Part shown: positions 32,301 to 44,428 of the stretch, in pieces
How the letters are laid out: each line of letters begins with the position of its first letter
Position numbering within the stretch: the stretch's first letter is position 1
Source of the DNA: Bolinopsis microptera
Lineage: Eukaryota; Ctenophora; Tentaculata; Lobata; Bolinopsidae
Reading direction: 5' to 3'
NCBI RefSeq assembly: GCF_026151205.1
Contig: NC_087076.1
Span: 1,621,692 to 1,685,691 of the forward strand
DNA length: 64,000 nt
Position numbers and translations under genes: made by a program
The notes under the pieces: generated by a model
What the model was told of the DNA's origin: nothing
The model's input: the letters and a program-made list of their open reading frames with translations, nothing else
Databases searched by the model: none

Positions 32301-35300
32301 TCTAGGTCTAATCAGTAAATAGTTCACGAAAATTGGGCCTATAAAGTTTAACATGATGTTGATGTATGACTATATAATAATATGTTTCTTGACGGAGCCT
32401 AGAAACATTAGTCTTTATTCATCCATTTCCTGGGCTGTCACCTGTCAGTTGTACGTGCTTTGATACATTCCAAGTTGTTATACTATTTTCAAACTCTCGA
32501 TAACCAGATCAGACTTGGAAGTCTGAAACTCAGTAATGAGTTTTTATTTCTTTTTTGGGAATGGAGACCTTACTTCCTCCAAAAATGAAACTCCAAACTG
32601 CATTTACCTAGAATTTTCCATCGATCACCCACAAACACCCTTTTCATCCTTCAAGGCTATTTGTCCAGCTGAACAGTGAACATGGAGAAAGGTTGTGTGA
32701 GATGTTATTCCTCTAAGTCTATACACTTGCCAATAAAGTGCGAGAAAATTACATCTGATAAGATATGTTCAACAGTCGACCGGGATTAAATTCCTGACTG
32801 GGAATAAGATGTTATGTTGATGAATGTTGCCGGGGCAAGGAAATGACACCGGGAACTTATAGCCTTTATCAGTAGCATTACTGAAGCCTAGAAAGTGTCC
32901 ATCATTAAAATCTAATTTCGCACAATCTGAAATTGTCTGCATAACTGAAATTGACCGCATAACTTTAATTCCGAATAATTTTGCTCAGCCACAACTGCCA
33001 CATACATTTGCATAATTTTGTTAATGAAAACTTGTCAAAATTTGGAACATTTTGAGTCTCTTGCGTAGGAAAATGTAAAATTTTTTGAATTTTAGCGTTG
33101 GGAGCTTTTGGGCGGGTTAATCGGCATTATTTGTGACATCGCGGAAAAATGTCTCATTTTTCGTGTGCTAATGTGGGACTTGGTAGATCATAGATGGTCA
33201 TTTGTTTGGTTGTCATAGCTTATTACCGACACTGAACTTGTTTACAAATAGCTTGTCAGTCGCTCTTAGCGATAGTTGTAATGTACTGTGTTTTAAACGA
33301 CCGGCTCACAGACTAGAAGTAATAGTTTGTAACCGTTGATAATCTTATAGACTTTAGCTTGCTTACTTTCCAACTTCTGACCAAACCAAGCTTGAGACTT
33401 TATAAAATAATTATCGGCTAGCACAGAAAGTTTGTCATCAAGATACATCAAGAAATACAGCTATTGACCAATCATTTTGCAGTACCGACCAAAAAGCTTA
33501 TCACATTCATATACAAAGAATTATCATTCCTAAATTTCAATTTTAACACAGGACAGTAGCAAAAATAGTATGTTGAAAAAAACTGCAACTGAATTGTGAT
33601 AGCTGAATCTTAAAATCAGCTTAAATTTAGGCTTTATTCTGCCTTAGATATGAGCGGTATAACTAAATTTGACTCAGTTATTGAGTTAAATAGTAATCGG
33701 AATTCTAGTATAGTAGGTCCAAATTATCATTCAAAGAGTCTGTGTAACTTCTCCGCCAACTTTATTTGTTGTGGTATTTTTGATATGATAAAATTATAAT
33801 TTCCGAGGAGATGGATCTCTCGAGATTCTCAATTTAAATCACCGCAGATTGCTAAATCCAACTCATATGTGCCGGATATTGTGATCTGACTTCACCAATA
33901 CTCCATCAAATCTGAACTAAAGCTATAATGTATGATTTTAGCTACTTGTCTGCACTTAATGTTAACCCATCTCCGACAAATTGGGTGCTTAGTGGTGTTG
34001 AAGTATCGCATTTCGTGTGATGTTCCACCGTCGCAAATAAAATTCATTTGTCGAGAACTTTTAAAAAGAAACAACATGTGTTTAGCACCAAACAATCAGT
34101 GTACCAACTAATAACTATGTTGCAATCTTTTATTGTCTCTCTATTATTTGGCATGATTTTATTCTCCAGATCTCAGGATATCTGTCAGCGGCAAATTACA
34201 GTTGATTCGTAATTAAGTCGCAACATAATAGTTGGTACTAACTTAAAAGGAACTCAACATCATATTACTATGTTACAAATCGTCGCGTGAGGATTTTCCT
34301 GTGCCCACTGATTATCAAGTATTCTTATTAGTTATTCCAACATTTGTTAATGCGAATGCTTTCTGTCAGGGGATGGCCTTCAAGTTCGGTGATTAATGAC
34401 CTTAGAAGATAAAGTACTGAAGGGTTTTTTTTGCAAAAAAGAAGAATCTTATAGTTATTTTTAAATAGAGGCCAATGAGAATTGCTTCGTTATTTTCTAA
34501 TGTAATTTTGAGTAACGGGCGTTTGGTGTAGCAGTTATTAGAAACTATCAGTGCTGGTTCTCTCAATGCCCTGCCCATGCAATGAAATAACGCTCCCCCC
34601 TCTCCCACCCCCGGTATTTTTGGAGATTGAAGCGGCATAGTGGCCACTCATTTTCGGTGTAAATACTTCAGTCGCTCTCAGCCACATAATTATTGGTGAA
34701 ATTTGATGACCAATTGTGAATTGGCGATTCATTATTCAAGCTACGTCCTGTCATATCGATGTAAATTGATGAAGCGGTATTCATCAATGTTGCATTCAAC
34801 TGGTTGTACTCTTTTCCTTTATATTTATTCCCTTTTAGTTTTAAATTATAATGTCGTATTTTCATTTCCAGTCTTGACATTGAATGAAACGTACCAAAAC
34901 TGAGATAAAGTTAGTGCCTTAACTCAAGAAATGAGGAATGTTTAAAATAATCTAAAGATCGTTGTTTTATTTCAAGAATTACATTAAAATTTAGGAAATT
35001 GGATGTGTTCAGGTCCATCTAAAATATTTTTCGCTAGAAACTATAATTAGATTACCATGAAAGCATTGTTCAAAACTCGGCCAGGTAGACCAATCAACAC
35101 TCAGTATAACACTAAAGGTGGTGACTGGATGAACCAATAAGAATTGACGATGTGAAATTTCGACTTTTAACTAATTTGTAATTGAGATATCAAATTATGT
35201 GCGACTCTAAACTGTGGTGAAGTTTATTAGTACACAACATGTTTGTTGGGTAAAAATTTAAATTTCAGTTGGAATTTCATTGATTACAGCTTTGTATTGT

Positions 35301-36159
35301 ATGCTTTTATTCCAAATTCCAATGTCCATGTATCATAGTGCTTTTTGTCAAATGACGCAAAGTAAGTCCTCGATAAATTCAAGACTATGGAATGTCACTT
35401 AGCACAAGGAATAGTTAGTTGATGTAATGATTCCTAGAGGCTAGAAGTTAATCAATCATGACGGTGCCGCTCTTACTTGCGTAAGTATTAGGTACCCGAC
35501 AAAAACTTTTATCCTCAGTCGATTCATCTTACTCGATTGATCTTATCAGAAAAATAATCATCGTCAAATATTCCCTTCCATTTATTATCTTTGTCCTTAG
35601 CAACATCTTTTAACGAAAAAGCCAACCAAATTATATAAACCAAGACTTCAACTTTTAGGTCAGACTTCACTGTGACAAATTAAGTTAATGTCTCCGATAT
35701 TTAACTGAAGAATATGTTTAGTCAAGAACTGCTATTTTCAGGCAGCCTTAGAACATGCCCAAACACTGCCTCATATCGTCCGATATAATATGAGGCCACC
35801 TGATTAACGATCTATAGATACGTCTGTTGTGTTTCGCATATACAATAATTATACAATTTATGTACTTGTGCTTCGTATGGTAACACGACTTTTGTCTGAC
35901 AGCGACTCTTGTCCGAATCGAGTGGCCGAAAAAACGACTCTTGTCCGAATTTGAGATCTGATCCGAATACGACACATATCGAACTGAAAATATAGCTGTA
36001 CAGTTTAAATAAATACGTCTCTCATCAAGCCAAACTTTGCTAAAAATAGAACAAGCACTAGTTACTGATGCTAGGTTGTGGATACTTCAAAATAACTATT
36101 ATTAGATGAATGAGTGAACCACCAAAGGTCAAGATAAACAGCGGCTGGTTTTCTTGAAT
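29387..36159. other. 6.8-kb AT-rich region without recognised gene
   Basis: Only short open frames without conserved motifs (30018, 30544, 30760, 32769 minus, 33892 minus, 34402 minus and others). Minor repeats: GGACACATCTAGTTAAACAG at 30419 and 30444, AATCCTGTCC-like words at 30945-31005, and CGACTCTTGTCCGAAT twice near 35902 and 35934. It could hold introns, enhancers or small exons I cannot recognise by eye. Confidence 0.35.
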
Positions 36160-36470
36160 TAGCTCAAAGTAGAATTATAAACGCTGCAGATGTCGAATTG
36201 CTAATAATAATATGAAGCTTGGTAGTTGATAAAAGTTGGCGCACCATTCCAACTTCATCTTCTCTACATATCCTGCATCTGCTGATAGGTTATTTATTAG
36301 GTTAAACACTGTTTTTCTGCTGATAGTATCATATGCTGAAATCATGTCTATTCCCATCTTCTAAAACTTTCAGTAGCGGTTCTACTGATCCTAACGTACG
36401 CTGACACCATATAAAGTCACTGCAACTCCTACCATGTAGTCTCCCAAGGGCCAGTGTTGCTGGCAATCCA
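36160..36470 (-). pseudogene. Decayed non-LTR reverse-transcriptase fragment
   Basis: On the minus strand, one frame reads LGRLHGRSCSDFIWCQRT and, after a frame change, GIDMISAYDTISRKTVFNLI. The order of an R-S-C-x-D-x-IW segment followed by a G-I-D-M-x-x-A-x-D-T-I segment matches reverse-transcriptase motifs of LINE-type elements, where the A-x-D region carries the first catalytic Asp. Only about 100 codons survive, with a frameshift, so it is a dead fragment. The clade cannot be assigned. Confidence 0.6.
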
Positions 36471-37324
36471 TTTAATAGCCGAGTCTTATCAATATCAATT
36501 ATCAAATAATTAAAGTAAGAACTTTTCTGGCACCATTTGACAGAGCGAGTGGTTAGAGCTCAATTTGTGTAATTGTAATCAATAATTAGTGATTATTTGG
36601 TTGCGCCCATATATCAGGGTATACCATACGGCAATCAACATTCCGATATCCTACATTTCCGATTAGTTTGCAAAGTTGGAAACTTACAAAGTAACCAAAC
36701 TATAACCTATCCGTGCTTGTCGAGCGTGACAACATTGTAACATTCTTCTTTAATCTTTCCCCGAAAGACTTTGTTTTCCCCGCAATTCCATTCTTCTTTC
36801 ATTGTTCCACTGAACAGCTTCGGTATGCACTTTCAGACATGTAGCTATAACACTAGCTAGATTTTCCGTTCAAGGGAAAGATTGGTACCACTTTGGCGCA
36901 CCCAGCTGATAAAATTTCACTTAACACGTACTATTACGTCGTACGTACACAAACGATTTTCCGACAAATTCCTCCGCCAATTGCCATAAAGTGTGATATC
37001 TTGTGTCTGGGTCGTGTGCTTAATTTAGTACCGACTTCAGCGAGACCACGATGGTAGCCGTTTAGTGAGTGTCATCTTGAATTTGTGATCTGCATTATTC
37101 TAATATTTAGTGTCTCGAAATGATAAAAATAGGGTGTCATCGCTTTTACGTGTTATAAATATAATGCGATTGATATTTGTGAGATAGCATCTAGTGTTTA
37201 CAAGTAATTGTTAACCGATTTTTTTGTCCAATATTTTGTAGAGGACAGTGATTTAACGAAACGATTATTAATTGATTAATTCCATTTAATTACGACAACT
37301 AACTATTTTTCTAGTACACAGATT
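36471..37324. other. Upstream region of the GPCR gene
   Basis: No coding exon seen. Probably contains the promoter and 5' untranslated region of the gene at 37325. No convincing TATA box or untranslated-exon junction could be fixed. Confidence 0.35.
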
Positions 37325-39175
37325 ATGTTTGAGGCTGACAATGAAACATTGGAGGACGTGCTCATCCTCAAAGGATCACATCAGACCATCTTCTTCACCG
37401 GGAACCTTCTCCTAACCCTCACCTCTCTCCTCTTCAACTCTGTCGTTCTGTACGGAGCTGTAAACAGACAAGCTCTAAAGTCTGACCATACAACAGTTCT
37501 CCTCCTAGAGTTTCTCACTGTTTTGGATCTGCTGATCACAGTGTTCAGCGTGGTGCCCCTTACCATTGTATCTTACTCAGGAAGGTGGATTCTGGGGGCG
37601 AGTTTGTGTGTAGCTAATGCTGCAGCGAGGAGGTACCTTTATCTAACTGAGCTCATGGTCATCTCTTACATTTCCCTTTACAGACTTAGTTTGGTGATGG
37701 TGAGAAAGAGCAGACCGGTTAAACGGGGTCCTCGACGGAAAAGAAACAGACTTATTTTTATACGACTAATTCTAATCGTGATGGTCATGCTGACTCTACC
37801 TTTGTTCCCACTTCTAACAACATTTTTGGGGGACTCTAAAGTTAGATTTGAGCCGGGATATATGTCATGCACTGTCCCTGAGACAGCAATTGTTTGGGGT
37901 TACGTTTCACTGGCCTTCTTGGTTGTGCCCAGTGGGATAGTGATCTTCTCGAATCTAGTCATCCTCTACAAAGTGATCAGAATCAAAATGCGACCCACCA
38001 TAGGATTATTCTCGGGTCTCAAGAATGCCATAAATCCAGGAACGATGAGGAAATCTGTCAGCTCTCGTGTAAGAAAAATCAACCCATCAACTTACATCAC
38101 AATTTGCTTCATTTGCATTTTCTTTGTCATATCATACTCGCCGGTATTTGTTATCATAGCTCAAGGAGGAACACAGATTATAGAATCGTCTGAGCCGCAC
38201 TGGTTGAGATTCCTCACCATAGAACTATTATCTCTAAATGTACTCTCTAATCCGATAGTCTATACTTTATCAAACATGAGATTTAGACGTTATGTGATGA
38301 GCCTGCTGAAGTGTAAAAGTATGAACAGTCATGCTGGGGCCACCAAACGACAAAGCCCAGAATCTTCAGCAGAAAATGTTTTCAATGAGACCATCAGCAA
38401 ATTTTTTTCGACGGCTACAAGAAAAAATTCGGCGTTTAATCCTTCGGTAAGTAATCGTAGTTCACGACAAAACTCTATTTCTCGTGCATCTCTCGCCGTT
38501 TCTAAGACGAAGACACAAAGACGGCGTTCAGAATACGACCAGCCCATGGCACCTTCAGGAAAATGGTGCAGTCCAGGTCTTGGGATTGCAGACAGACGGG
38601 CTCGAAAGATAAGTTCCACTTGCAGTATCATGCCAAATCTTGAAGAGGATGAAACCATGTCATTTTTCAATCACCAAGACACATCCCAACTAAGGTGCGC
38701 TTCTGAAATAATCAGTTCGAATAACAGACTAAGTTTTTCTTCGCCGCTAATGAACAATAAAAGTGCCTCCTCCTCCTCCTATAGCGACATGAACACTGCG
38801 CGTTCTTCTCTCAGACCAAGTATAATCTCGACCGGGGAATTGTTTATTTCTAACGTTTCTCTCGACCCAAATGATAACCTATCGATAAGGAGACAAATTA
38901 GTGACCCTTGCGTTGGGAACAGGAATCTAAAATCAGATTGTAGAGAAAAAGGAACGACGCAAAAAAGACTTAAGTCTCTCCCGATATCCTATTTGGTAGA
39001 TCAAAGTAACACTTCAAAATTGAATGGATTACCTTTTGTAGTAGTGGATGAACATAATCATAAGGGAGTAGAAAATAATTTTTCAGCTTTTGGGGCACTC
39101 ATTGAGCTACATTGTATTAGGAAAGACATTAAAGCTGTTGAGAGATCATCCTCAGAAATTAACTCGTCAGATTAA
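37325..39175 (+). CDS. Class A (rhodopsin-like) GPCR with long C-tail, 616 aa, intronless
   Basis: Seven hydrophobic helices: about 22-46, 56-82, 93-125, 145-166, 188-218, 256-280 and 296-316. Family landmarks: Asn38 in helix 1, Asp68 in LTVLD of helix 2, Cys95 and Cys182 as the likely extracellular disulfide, Pro202 in helix 5, Pro273 in helix 6, and NPIVY (309-313) in helix 7. An amphipathic MRFRRYVMSLLKCK follows with a possible palmitoylated Cys. A sequon (Asn6) lies in the short N-terminus. The DRY motif reads YRL (119-121), keeping the Arg but not the acid, and the helix 6 CWxP reads SYSP. The 286-residue tail is Ser/Arg-rich with many basic-Ser sites. It should act as a plasma-membrane receptor coupled to G proteins. 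The ligand is unknown; the aminergic Asp in helix 3 is not apparent. Confidence 0.88.
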   Translation: MFEADNETLEDVLILKGSHQTIFFTGNLLLTLTSLLFNSVVLYGAVNRQALKSDHTTVLLLEFLTVLDLLITVFSVVPLTIVSYSGRWILGASLCVANAAARRYLYLTELMVISYISLYRLSLVMVRKSRPVKRGPRRKRNRLIFIRLILIVMVMLTLPLFPLLTTFLGDSKVRFEPGYMSCTVPETAIVWGYVSLAFLVVPSGIVIFSNLVILYKVIRIKMRPTIGLFSGLKNAINPGTMRKSVSSRVRKINPSTYITICFICIFFVISYSPVFVIIAQGGTQIIESSEPHWLRFLTIELLSLNVLSNPIVYTLSNMRFRRYVMSLLKCKSMNSHAGATKRQSPESSAENVFNETISKFFSTATRKNSAFNPSVSNRSSRQNSISRASLAVSKTKTQRRRSEYDQPMAPSGKWCSPGLGIADRRARKISSTCSIMPNLEEDETMSFFNHQDTSQLRCASEIISSNNRLSFSSPLMNNKSASSSSYSDMNTARSSLRPSIISTGELFISNVSLDPNDNLSIRRQISDPCVGNRNLKSDCREKGTTQKRLKSLPISYLVDQSNTSKLNGLPFVVVDEHNHKGVENNFSAFGALIELHCIRKDIKAVERSSSEINSSD

Positions 39176-40748
39176 ATTTTACTTACTTGTTTGATAGCAT
39201 ATAATAGTATATAAGCATTTTATCCCAGATTTAAGTTGCAAGGTTTGATATGTCATTTCACAATAATGTACTCTGGTCGTAATATTTAAGTTAAACCAAC
39301 TACTTTAAACAGTTAAAGAGCAATATCATTTCTTATAAATACATACTTAAAGTCAAACTTGCCCTTACGACAGCATAAATTGCAAATGCTAGAACTATCT
39401 GATACTGCATTTTGATATCATTAATAAGTCTCTGCAGCTGTAATGAATCATGAACTTCTTCATTATCAAATCATTAATAGACATCCTTGACGGATTAGAT
39501 TCACAATCTTTGACTGATTAAACTGTGTATCTTTGACAGATTACAGTAGCGTAATACTATTATCAAAATGGCATTCGCTTCAGTTTTCCACTCAGAAATG
39601 TAACCGGTACGGCGAAGTTTAATTTGATTGTTGTCTAGACTGAAGGTAGTACATTGGGAAACCTGAAGAATGTGTCAAGACATTGCAGGACTGTTCAGCA
39701 GATTAGGAACTGGACAAGTTCCACATCTCAACTTTAGTCGATAAAATCTCGTCTGAAGTTTTGTTAAACTCCAGTTTCCGGACGAAGTCTTGTGGAAATT
39801 GTCCTATATTTAGGTCTGCAATTTATAAAGATGAGGTCAGATAGAACTCTCTGAACTATGTTTGATGACAGGCCGTGTATAAACAGTACGTGAATTTCAT
39901 GCCGCTGTCCTTGTTGGCCTCTCATTAACACATCTCCTAACCTAGTAGTAGTAAAGTTATACGAAAGGATAAGCTGTCTTTCGGGCGGGAACTATCTGGC
40001 TGCAAAAGAGTAAATTTAAGAAACCCTACAAGGTTTGAAAAGCTGGCCGTCGAAGGAATAATTTAATTGGTGTTGGATCATAGTGGAACAGGCTAACATC
40101 GGCCTTAGTACACCGCTTAGATTCCATGGTAAATATTGACGCATAGGACCAAGTACCTACTAGTGCTTACCTCTATAAGTTACTACATACAATACAAAGA
40201 TTTTTTAAATCCGAGAATCTAAGTTATAATTGTATAAATCTATGATACTGATAGCATCCATTGTATCCTAAATCTGGCCAGGAAAATGGTTAACACTTGA
40301 CTGATGCTTATTTTTGAACATTCACATTAACTTTATAATAATGGATTCTGTAATTGGGGATTCACCAGGACTCAAAAAGTAAATTAGAAAACAGTCGGTG
40401 CAACACTGAAATGTTGTGTTTCACCAGCTGAAATGTTTCAAAAATTAAATTCATGGGTATCTTCTAACTTTACAACTTAAAAATATTCCCTGGTTCCCAT
40501 TTTGTCAGATTGAAGGCCAAAGATATGACTTTAAATTTAATAATCCATGCCCGTTCTGTATGCAAAGTGGATGCTCTTTTTGTTGATACTTCGTATTACT
40601 CAGTGAAACTATAAAGGTACACGTAGTATGCAAATCTGTCTGTACTAAGCTTACACCTACACTGTGTAGGAAAATATAGCTGTTCCTGTAAAATCAGCTC
40701 CATTTTTTGCCACATTTCTTGTTGAAGTTACGATTATCTCCCATAAAA
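39176..40748. other. Intergenic region between GPCR and transporter
   Basis: AT-rich, with no coding exon or repeat recognised. Expected to hold the GPCR 3' untranslated region and the transporter promoter. No canonical AATAAA was seen close to the GPCR stop. Confidence 0.35.
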
Positions 40749-43535
40749 ATGGGCGTTCGTCAATATATCTTCATAGTGTGTTGTGCCAGCATCACAGGAC
40801 TATCTTATCTTCTCTCCTACTGCTATATAGTCATCGTTAACAGACTAGCTGGACAAAAGACTGCCCTTTACATTTCAGCAGGGGCCATCACGCAGTGGGT
40901 ATTTTGTGCAATCTCAGCGCACTTCTTCTTCATCATATACAACAAAGTCAGGTACGGGTTAAAACTGTTGTATTTGTTGTCATCTATTGATGAGTTTCAC
41001 GAGGAATTCACCCCTTTTATAATTCTTAATATGTCACTCTAAAATTAGATGGTTGCTCAAGAAACTTCGATTTAAGGAATTCTGACCATTAAAGACGTAA
41101 AACTAAATTCCACCAGACGAGACAAGATAGCTGCAGTTTTGGTCGGCACACACACGGGAGTGTTTTTATGCCTCGTCATCGGAGCAACTGTTGTAGACCA
41201 GACCAACCAGTCGATCGACGGAATGTGGCTGGTTCTCGCCATCTTTTCTGAGGTGATCATGAGGATAACTATGGAGTTTTTTCAAGTGGCGACCATCAGG
41301 GATTGGATTATTGAGGTATGTCACGATTGGAATCCCAACAATGTTGATATTTACTTGTAAACAGCGAAAACGATTACCTTAGTTCTTTTAAAGATCGGAG
41401 AACGGTCGTTAATACCTAATGGTCAAGAAGAATACCTTATTTTGACGTCTGACCCATTAATCCTGCTCCCAGATATCAGATAACGACAATGATATGTTGA
41501 TGACAAGCAACACGTGGTACAACATTCTGGCCGTTTCCATACCCGGACTAATGACTCTTGGTGGAAATCATCTCTTTGATATGGGGCTAAGCATCACTGG
41601 TAATAGGGCTTATTATTATCATAGACAAGCTTAAAAGGGTCTACTGAAATTACCTTACTGTTTAGTATTATGAAGGTTACAAATTTGTGTTTTTGGTCCA
41701 TCCCGTCATATCTTTAACGGTCGGTACATGTACAAGTAGTTATTTGGCTAATACAGGCTAGTCCTAGATAAAATGTAACATTTTGCTCCTGCAAGTGCAA
41801 ATTACTTTGATTCACGACATTAGTTGATGATCTAATATGCTGTTCATTCTTTGACGTTCATTTCTACGTTAGTTTGCCACATAAATCAATCACTGCTGCA
41901 TTAAAATGTCATTTGATGGAGCCAAAAATATAAATATTCAAAACATCAGCAATTTTCTCCTGGTAATCGAAGATTTCCAAGGAAGGGGTAGTTGCAGTCA
42001 AAATCATAACCGTTAAATGTGGCAGTTTTTCAGGCATCCTGCCATATTTTTCACGGTCAATATTTTCAACGGTCATAATTTAACCCGCCATGATATCAGA
42101 TATGACAGCGATATGAATGTATAAAGTTCATAATAGTTCTAAGAAATTATGTTGCGAATAATTCTAAGAAATACAAAAACAACTGTTTAATTCAAAATTC
42201 AAATCACATTCCATCGTTGTCAATCGTATCGAATCGAATATTCCCATTCACTCCACAGAAGTAAAAATTGTTCCCTAAATTGTTTTATAATCGCACGACA
42301 TTTCCATATAAGGAAAAGGCTCCGTTTCTATTTTATTGTGAGGATTTGTTGTCAGGGTTAGGATATCTGGAGAACAATTAGGTAAGTGACATACGATTTT
42401 GACATACGTCAACAAACAACCTACTAGCCAATATGTTAACTCTAATTCTTTTATATTTACCACAAAGGAATACCTTTCAAAAAATAGACATAACTGAGCC
42501 AAAATTGTTGTTGGCCTGATTTTAAGACAATATACCCTATATTTAATTCTACTCCAACAATAGCGATAACCACTGATAGACTAAAAACCCTCTCTTTCTA
42601 ACACTAACTCGGGTTCTGAATTTCTTTAACTTATTAAATTATATTTGTAATAAGTTAACACTGTAACTTCTACAGGAATCGTCCTCACCCTCGGTTGCAC
42701 AGCCATCTTACTTCAACTAGTAGCTCTGGCTGGCATCATCTTCATCATTGGGTCCATACGAAGCAACTTGGATCAAGAACCAGAGTATGAAACTCTACCT
42801 CCCATCTCCAACATAGGTTACTTCTTCAAACAGTCCGCCTGGGAGTTGTCTATGGGTCTGGATGTGGAGAGTGTAGGCCTCATTTCGTTCGGACTGTTCA
42901 TGAGACTGTTTCTTGCAAACAAAGGAGTCACTCCCTACACCATCAGTGTTCTGATTAGTCTCCAGGCTGGGGCTGCAGTGATCAGTGCTCTCTTCTTCCC
43001 GGCCATAAGACGCCTCTTCAAAGGTGGATATGTTATCACTGTCTGCTCCATTGGAAAAATCGTCTTTGCCGCAGTCTTTCTCTTCGTGGTCTTCAGACAA
43101 AGTTACACAGCGGATTTCGAGGAAGAATTGGTTATAATAACACATGATTCCATCTTCATAGCGATAGAAGACTACATCCCTGAGGACACGGCTGTAATGA
43201 CATGGGTCATAATGGGTAGTTCAGTTCTCCTGGCAATGTTTTCTCAGATCGATACCCTCTTCTCCAACCAACTAATCCAGGAGTCTGTTCTTGTGGCTGA
43301 TAGAGGCAGGTATGCGGGAGTTGAATTCTCTTTAAAGTACATTTTCACTTTGATTAAACAGATTTCGATAGCCTCCTTACCCATGGAGGAACTCATCTTA
43401 GTGTTGCTGGTGTATACGTTTGTTTGTGAAATTATTAAGTTGTTTTTTACTACCAAATATGTTATGAAGAGTAGAAAAGGGAACGGTGTTGAAGAGGAAC
43501 TGAAACTAGAAAAGAAAGGTCTCATAACACCATAG
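40749..43535 (+). CDS. Divergent SLC40 (ferroportin)-like transporter, four exons, 462 aa
   Basis: Exons 40749-40951, 41117-41315, 41473-41599 and 42676-43535; introns in phases 2, 0 and 1, all GT-AG and frame-consistent. Similarity to ferroportin, the plasma-membrane iron exporter, is visible in RDWIIE followed by an acidic loop (RDWIVVV in human), YNILAVSIPG (human TNILAPMAVG), SMGLDVES (human GMGLAFLY) and SNQLIQESVLVADRGRYAGV (human TQLLQENVIESERGIINGV). It is shorter than human SLC40A1 (571 aa), mainly in the central cytoplasmic loop. By my recalled alignment, Asp39, Asp181, Asp325 and Cys326 are all replaced (here Tyr or Leu, Asn, Gly, Leu), so metal transport and hepcidin-type regulation are doubtful. 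The exon 2 acceptor CCACCAG was chosen because it keeps phase. A polyadenylation hexamer lies at 43872. Confidence 0.78.
41600..42675 (+). other. Intron 3 of the SLC40-like gene
   Basis: Bounded by GTAATAGG and CTTCTACAG. AT-rich, with no nested gene or repeat recognised. Confidence 0.7.
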
Positions 43536-44428
43536 TGAATACTGAATAGTGATGTAGATTTTCAGGGGTTGAACAACACTCAGTCATCGTCGGCTTGTGC
43601 CATTTAAGAAGTCATATAAATCTTCAGTAAATGTAACATATTTGGATTGCATTTTAATTAGTAGTTGACAACTCCATAGATGGCATAAGCAAAAGCTGAC
43701 CGAGTATTGCACAACTCCCTCCTTACATTTTTAATATGGTTTAGCTTTTAATTTGAATAACAGCTCTCGTTTAAGTGGGACAGCGTGGATTTTTTTCTGA
43801 ACCCTGTTGCTAATAATTTTGTGTTTTATGCTCTTTAACGGTATTTATTATTACTGATCAGTGTGGTTTAAAATAAAATATTTTTATTTGCTTTAGGAAA
43901 CCAGTAAAATGGTAAAATGTTTCATACTCAGTTCAATTAATTTCCTAGTCAGGCGAGAAAGTGCATTTTTATTTATCACTATGTACTGTATGGAGTTTGG
44001 CACGTGAAATATCAAATTCACATAAACATAATATTGTTTGGTCGATCTATTATCCATCTAAATTTCCCAATCGTTACTCGTTATATGAAATGAACGTGTA
44101 ATTAATCCAAATAAAGCTTGAACTTTCTAGAACTCGCTATTTGTTCTGAAGCCAACATCCGGAATGATAAAGATGTGAACTGAAGTTGCATTGATTTTGA
44201 ATTTTAACAATAAAGCTACTCCAATACAACAAAAGTCCTGCCCCAGCCAGCGGAAGTAATGATTGTTCGCCGAGAACTCTGCTCCATTGTCGAGTGAGAG
44301 CGTGGCTCAGGTCAGTTCCGGACCAAAGTTTGCACGTGCTGCTTTCCGGGGTCACAAATTTGGGGTTAGTAGGGGCGAGATCTGAGTCGCCCTCATAGTT
44401 TTGCTCAACACCAAGGATTTCGTCAACA
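43536..44428. other. 3' region of the SLC40-like gene and upstream region of the peptide gene
   Basis: AATAAA occurs at 43872-43877 and again at 44110-44115. The segment 44220-44428 is less AT-rich and leads into the peptide gene start, so it is its probable promoter and leader. A minus-strand frame at 44137 is not credible. Confidence 0.45.
43872..43877 (+). terminator. Polyadenylation signal AATAAA
   Basis: Canonical hexamer 337 bases after the transporter stop codon, the first on this strand. Confidence 0.5.
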
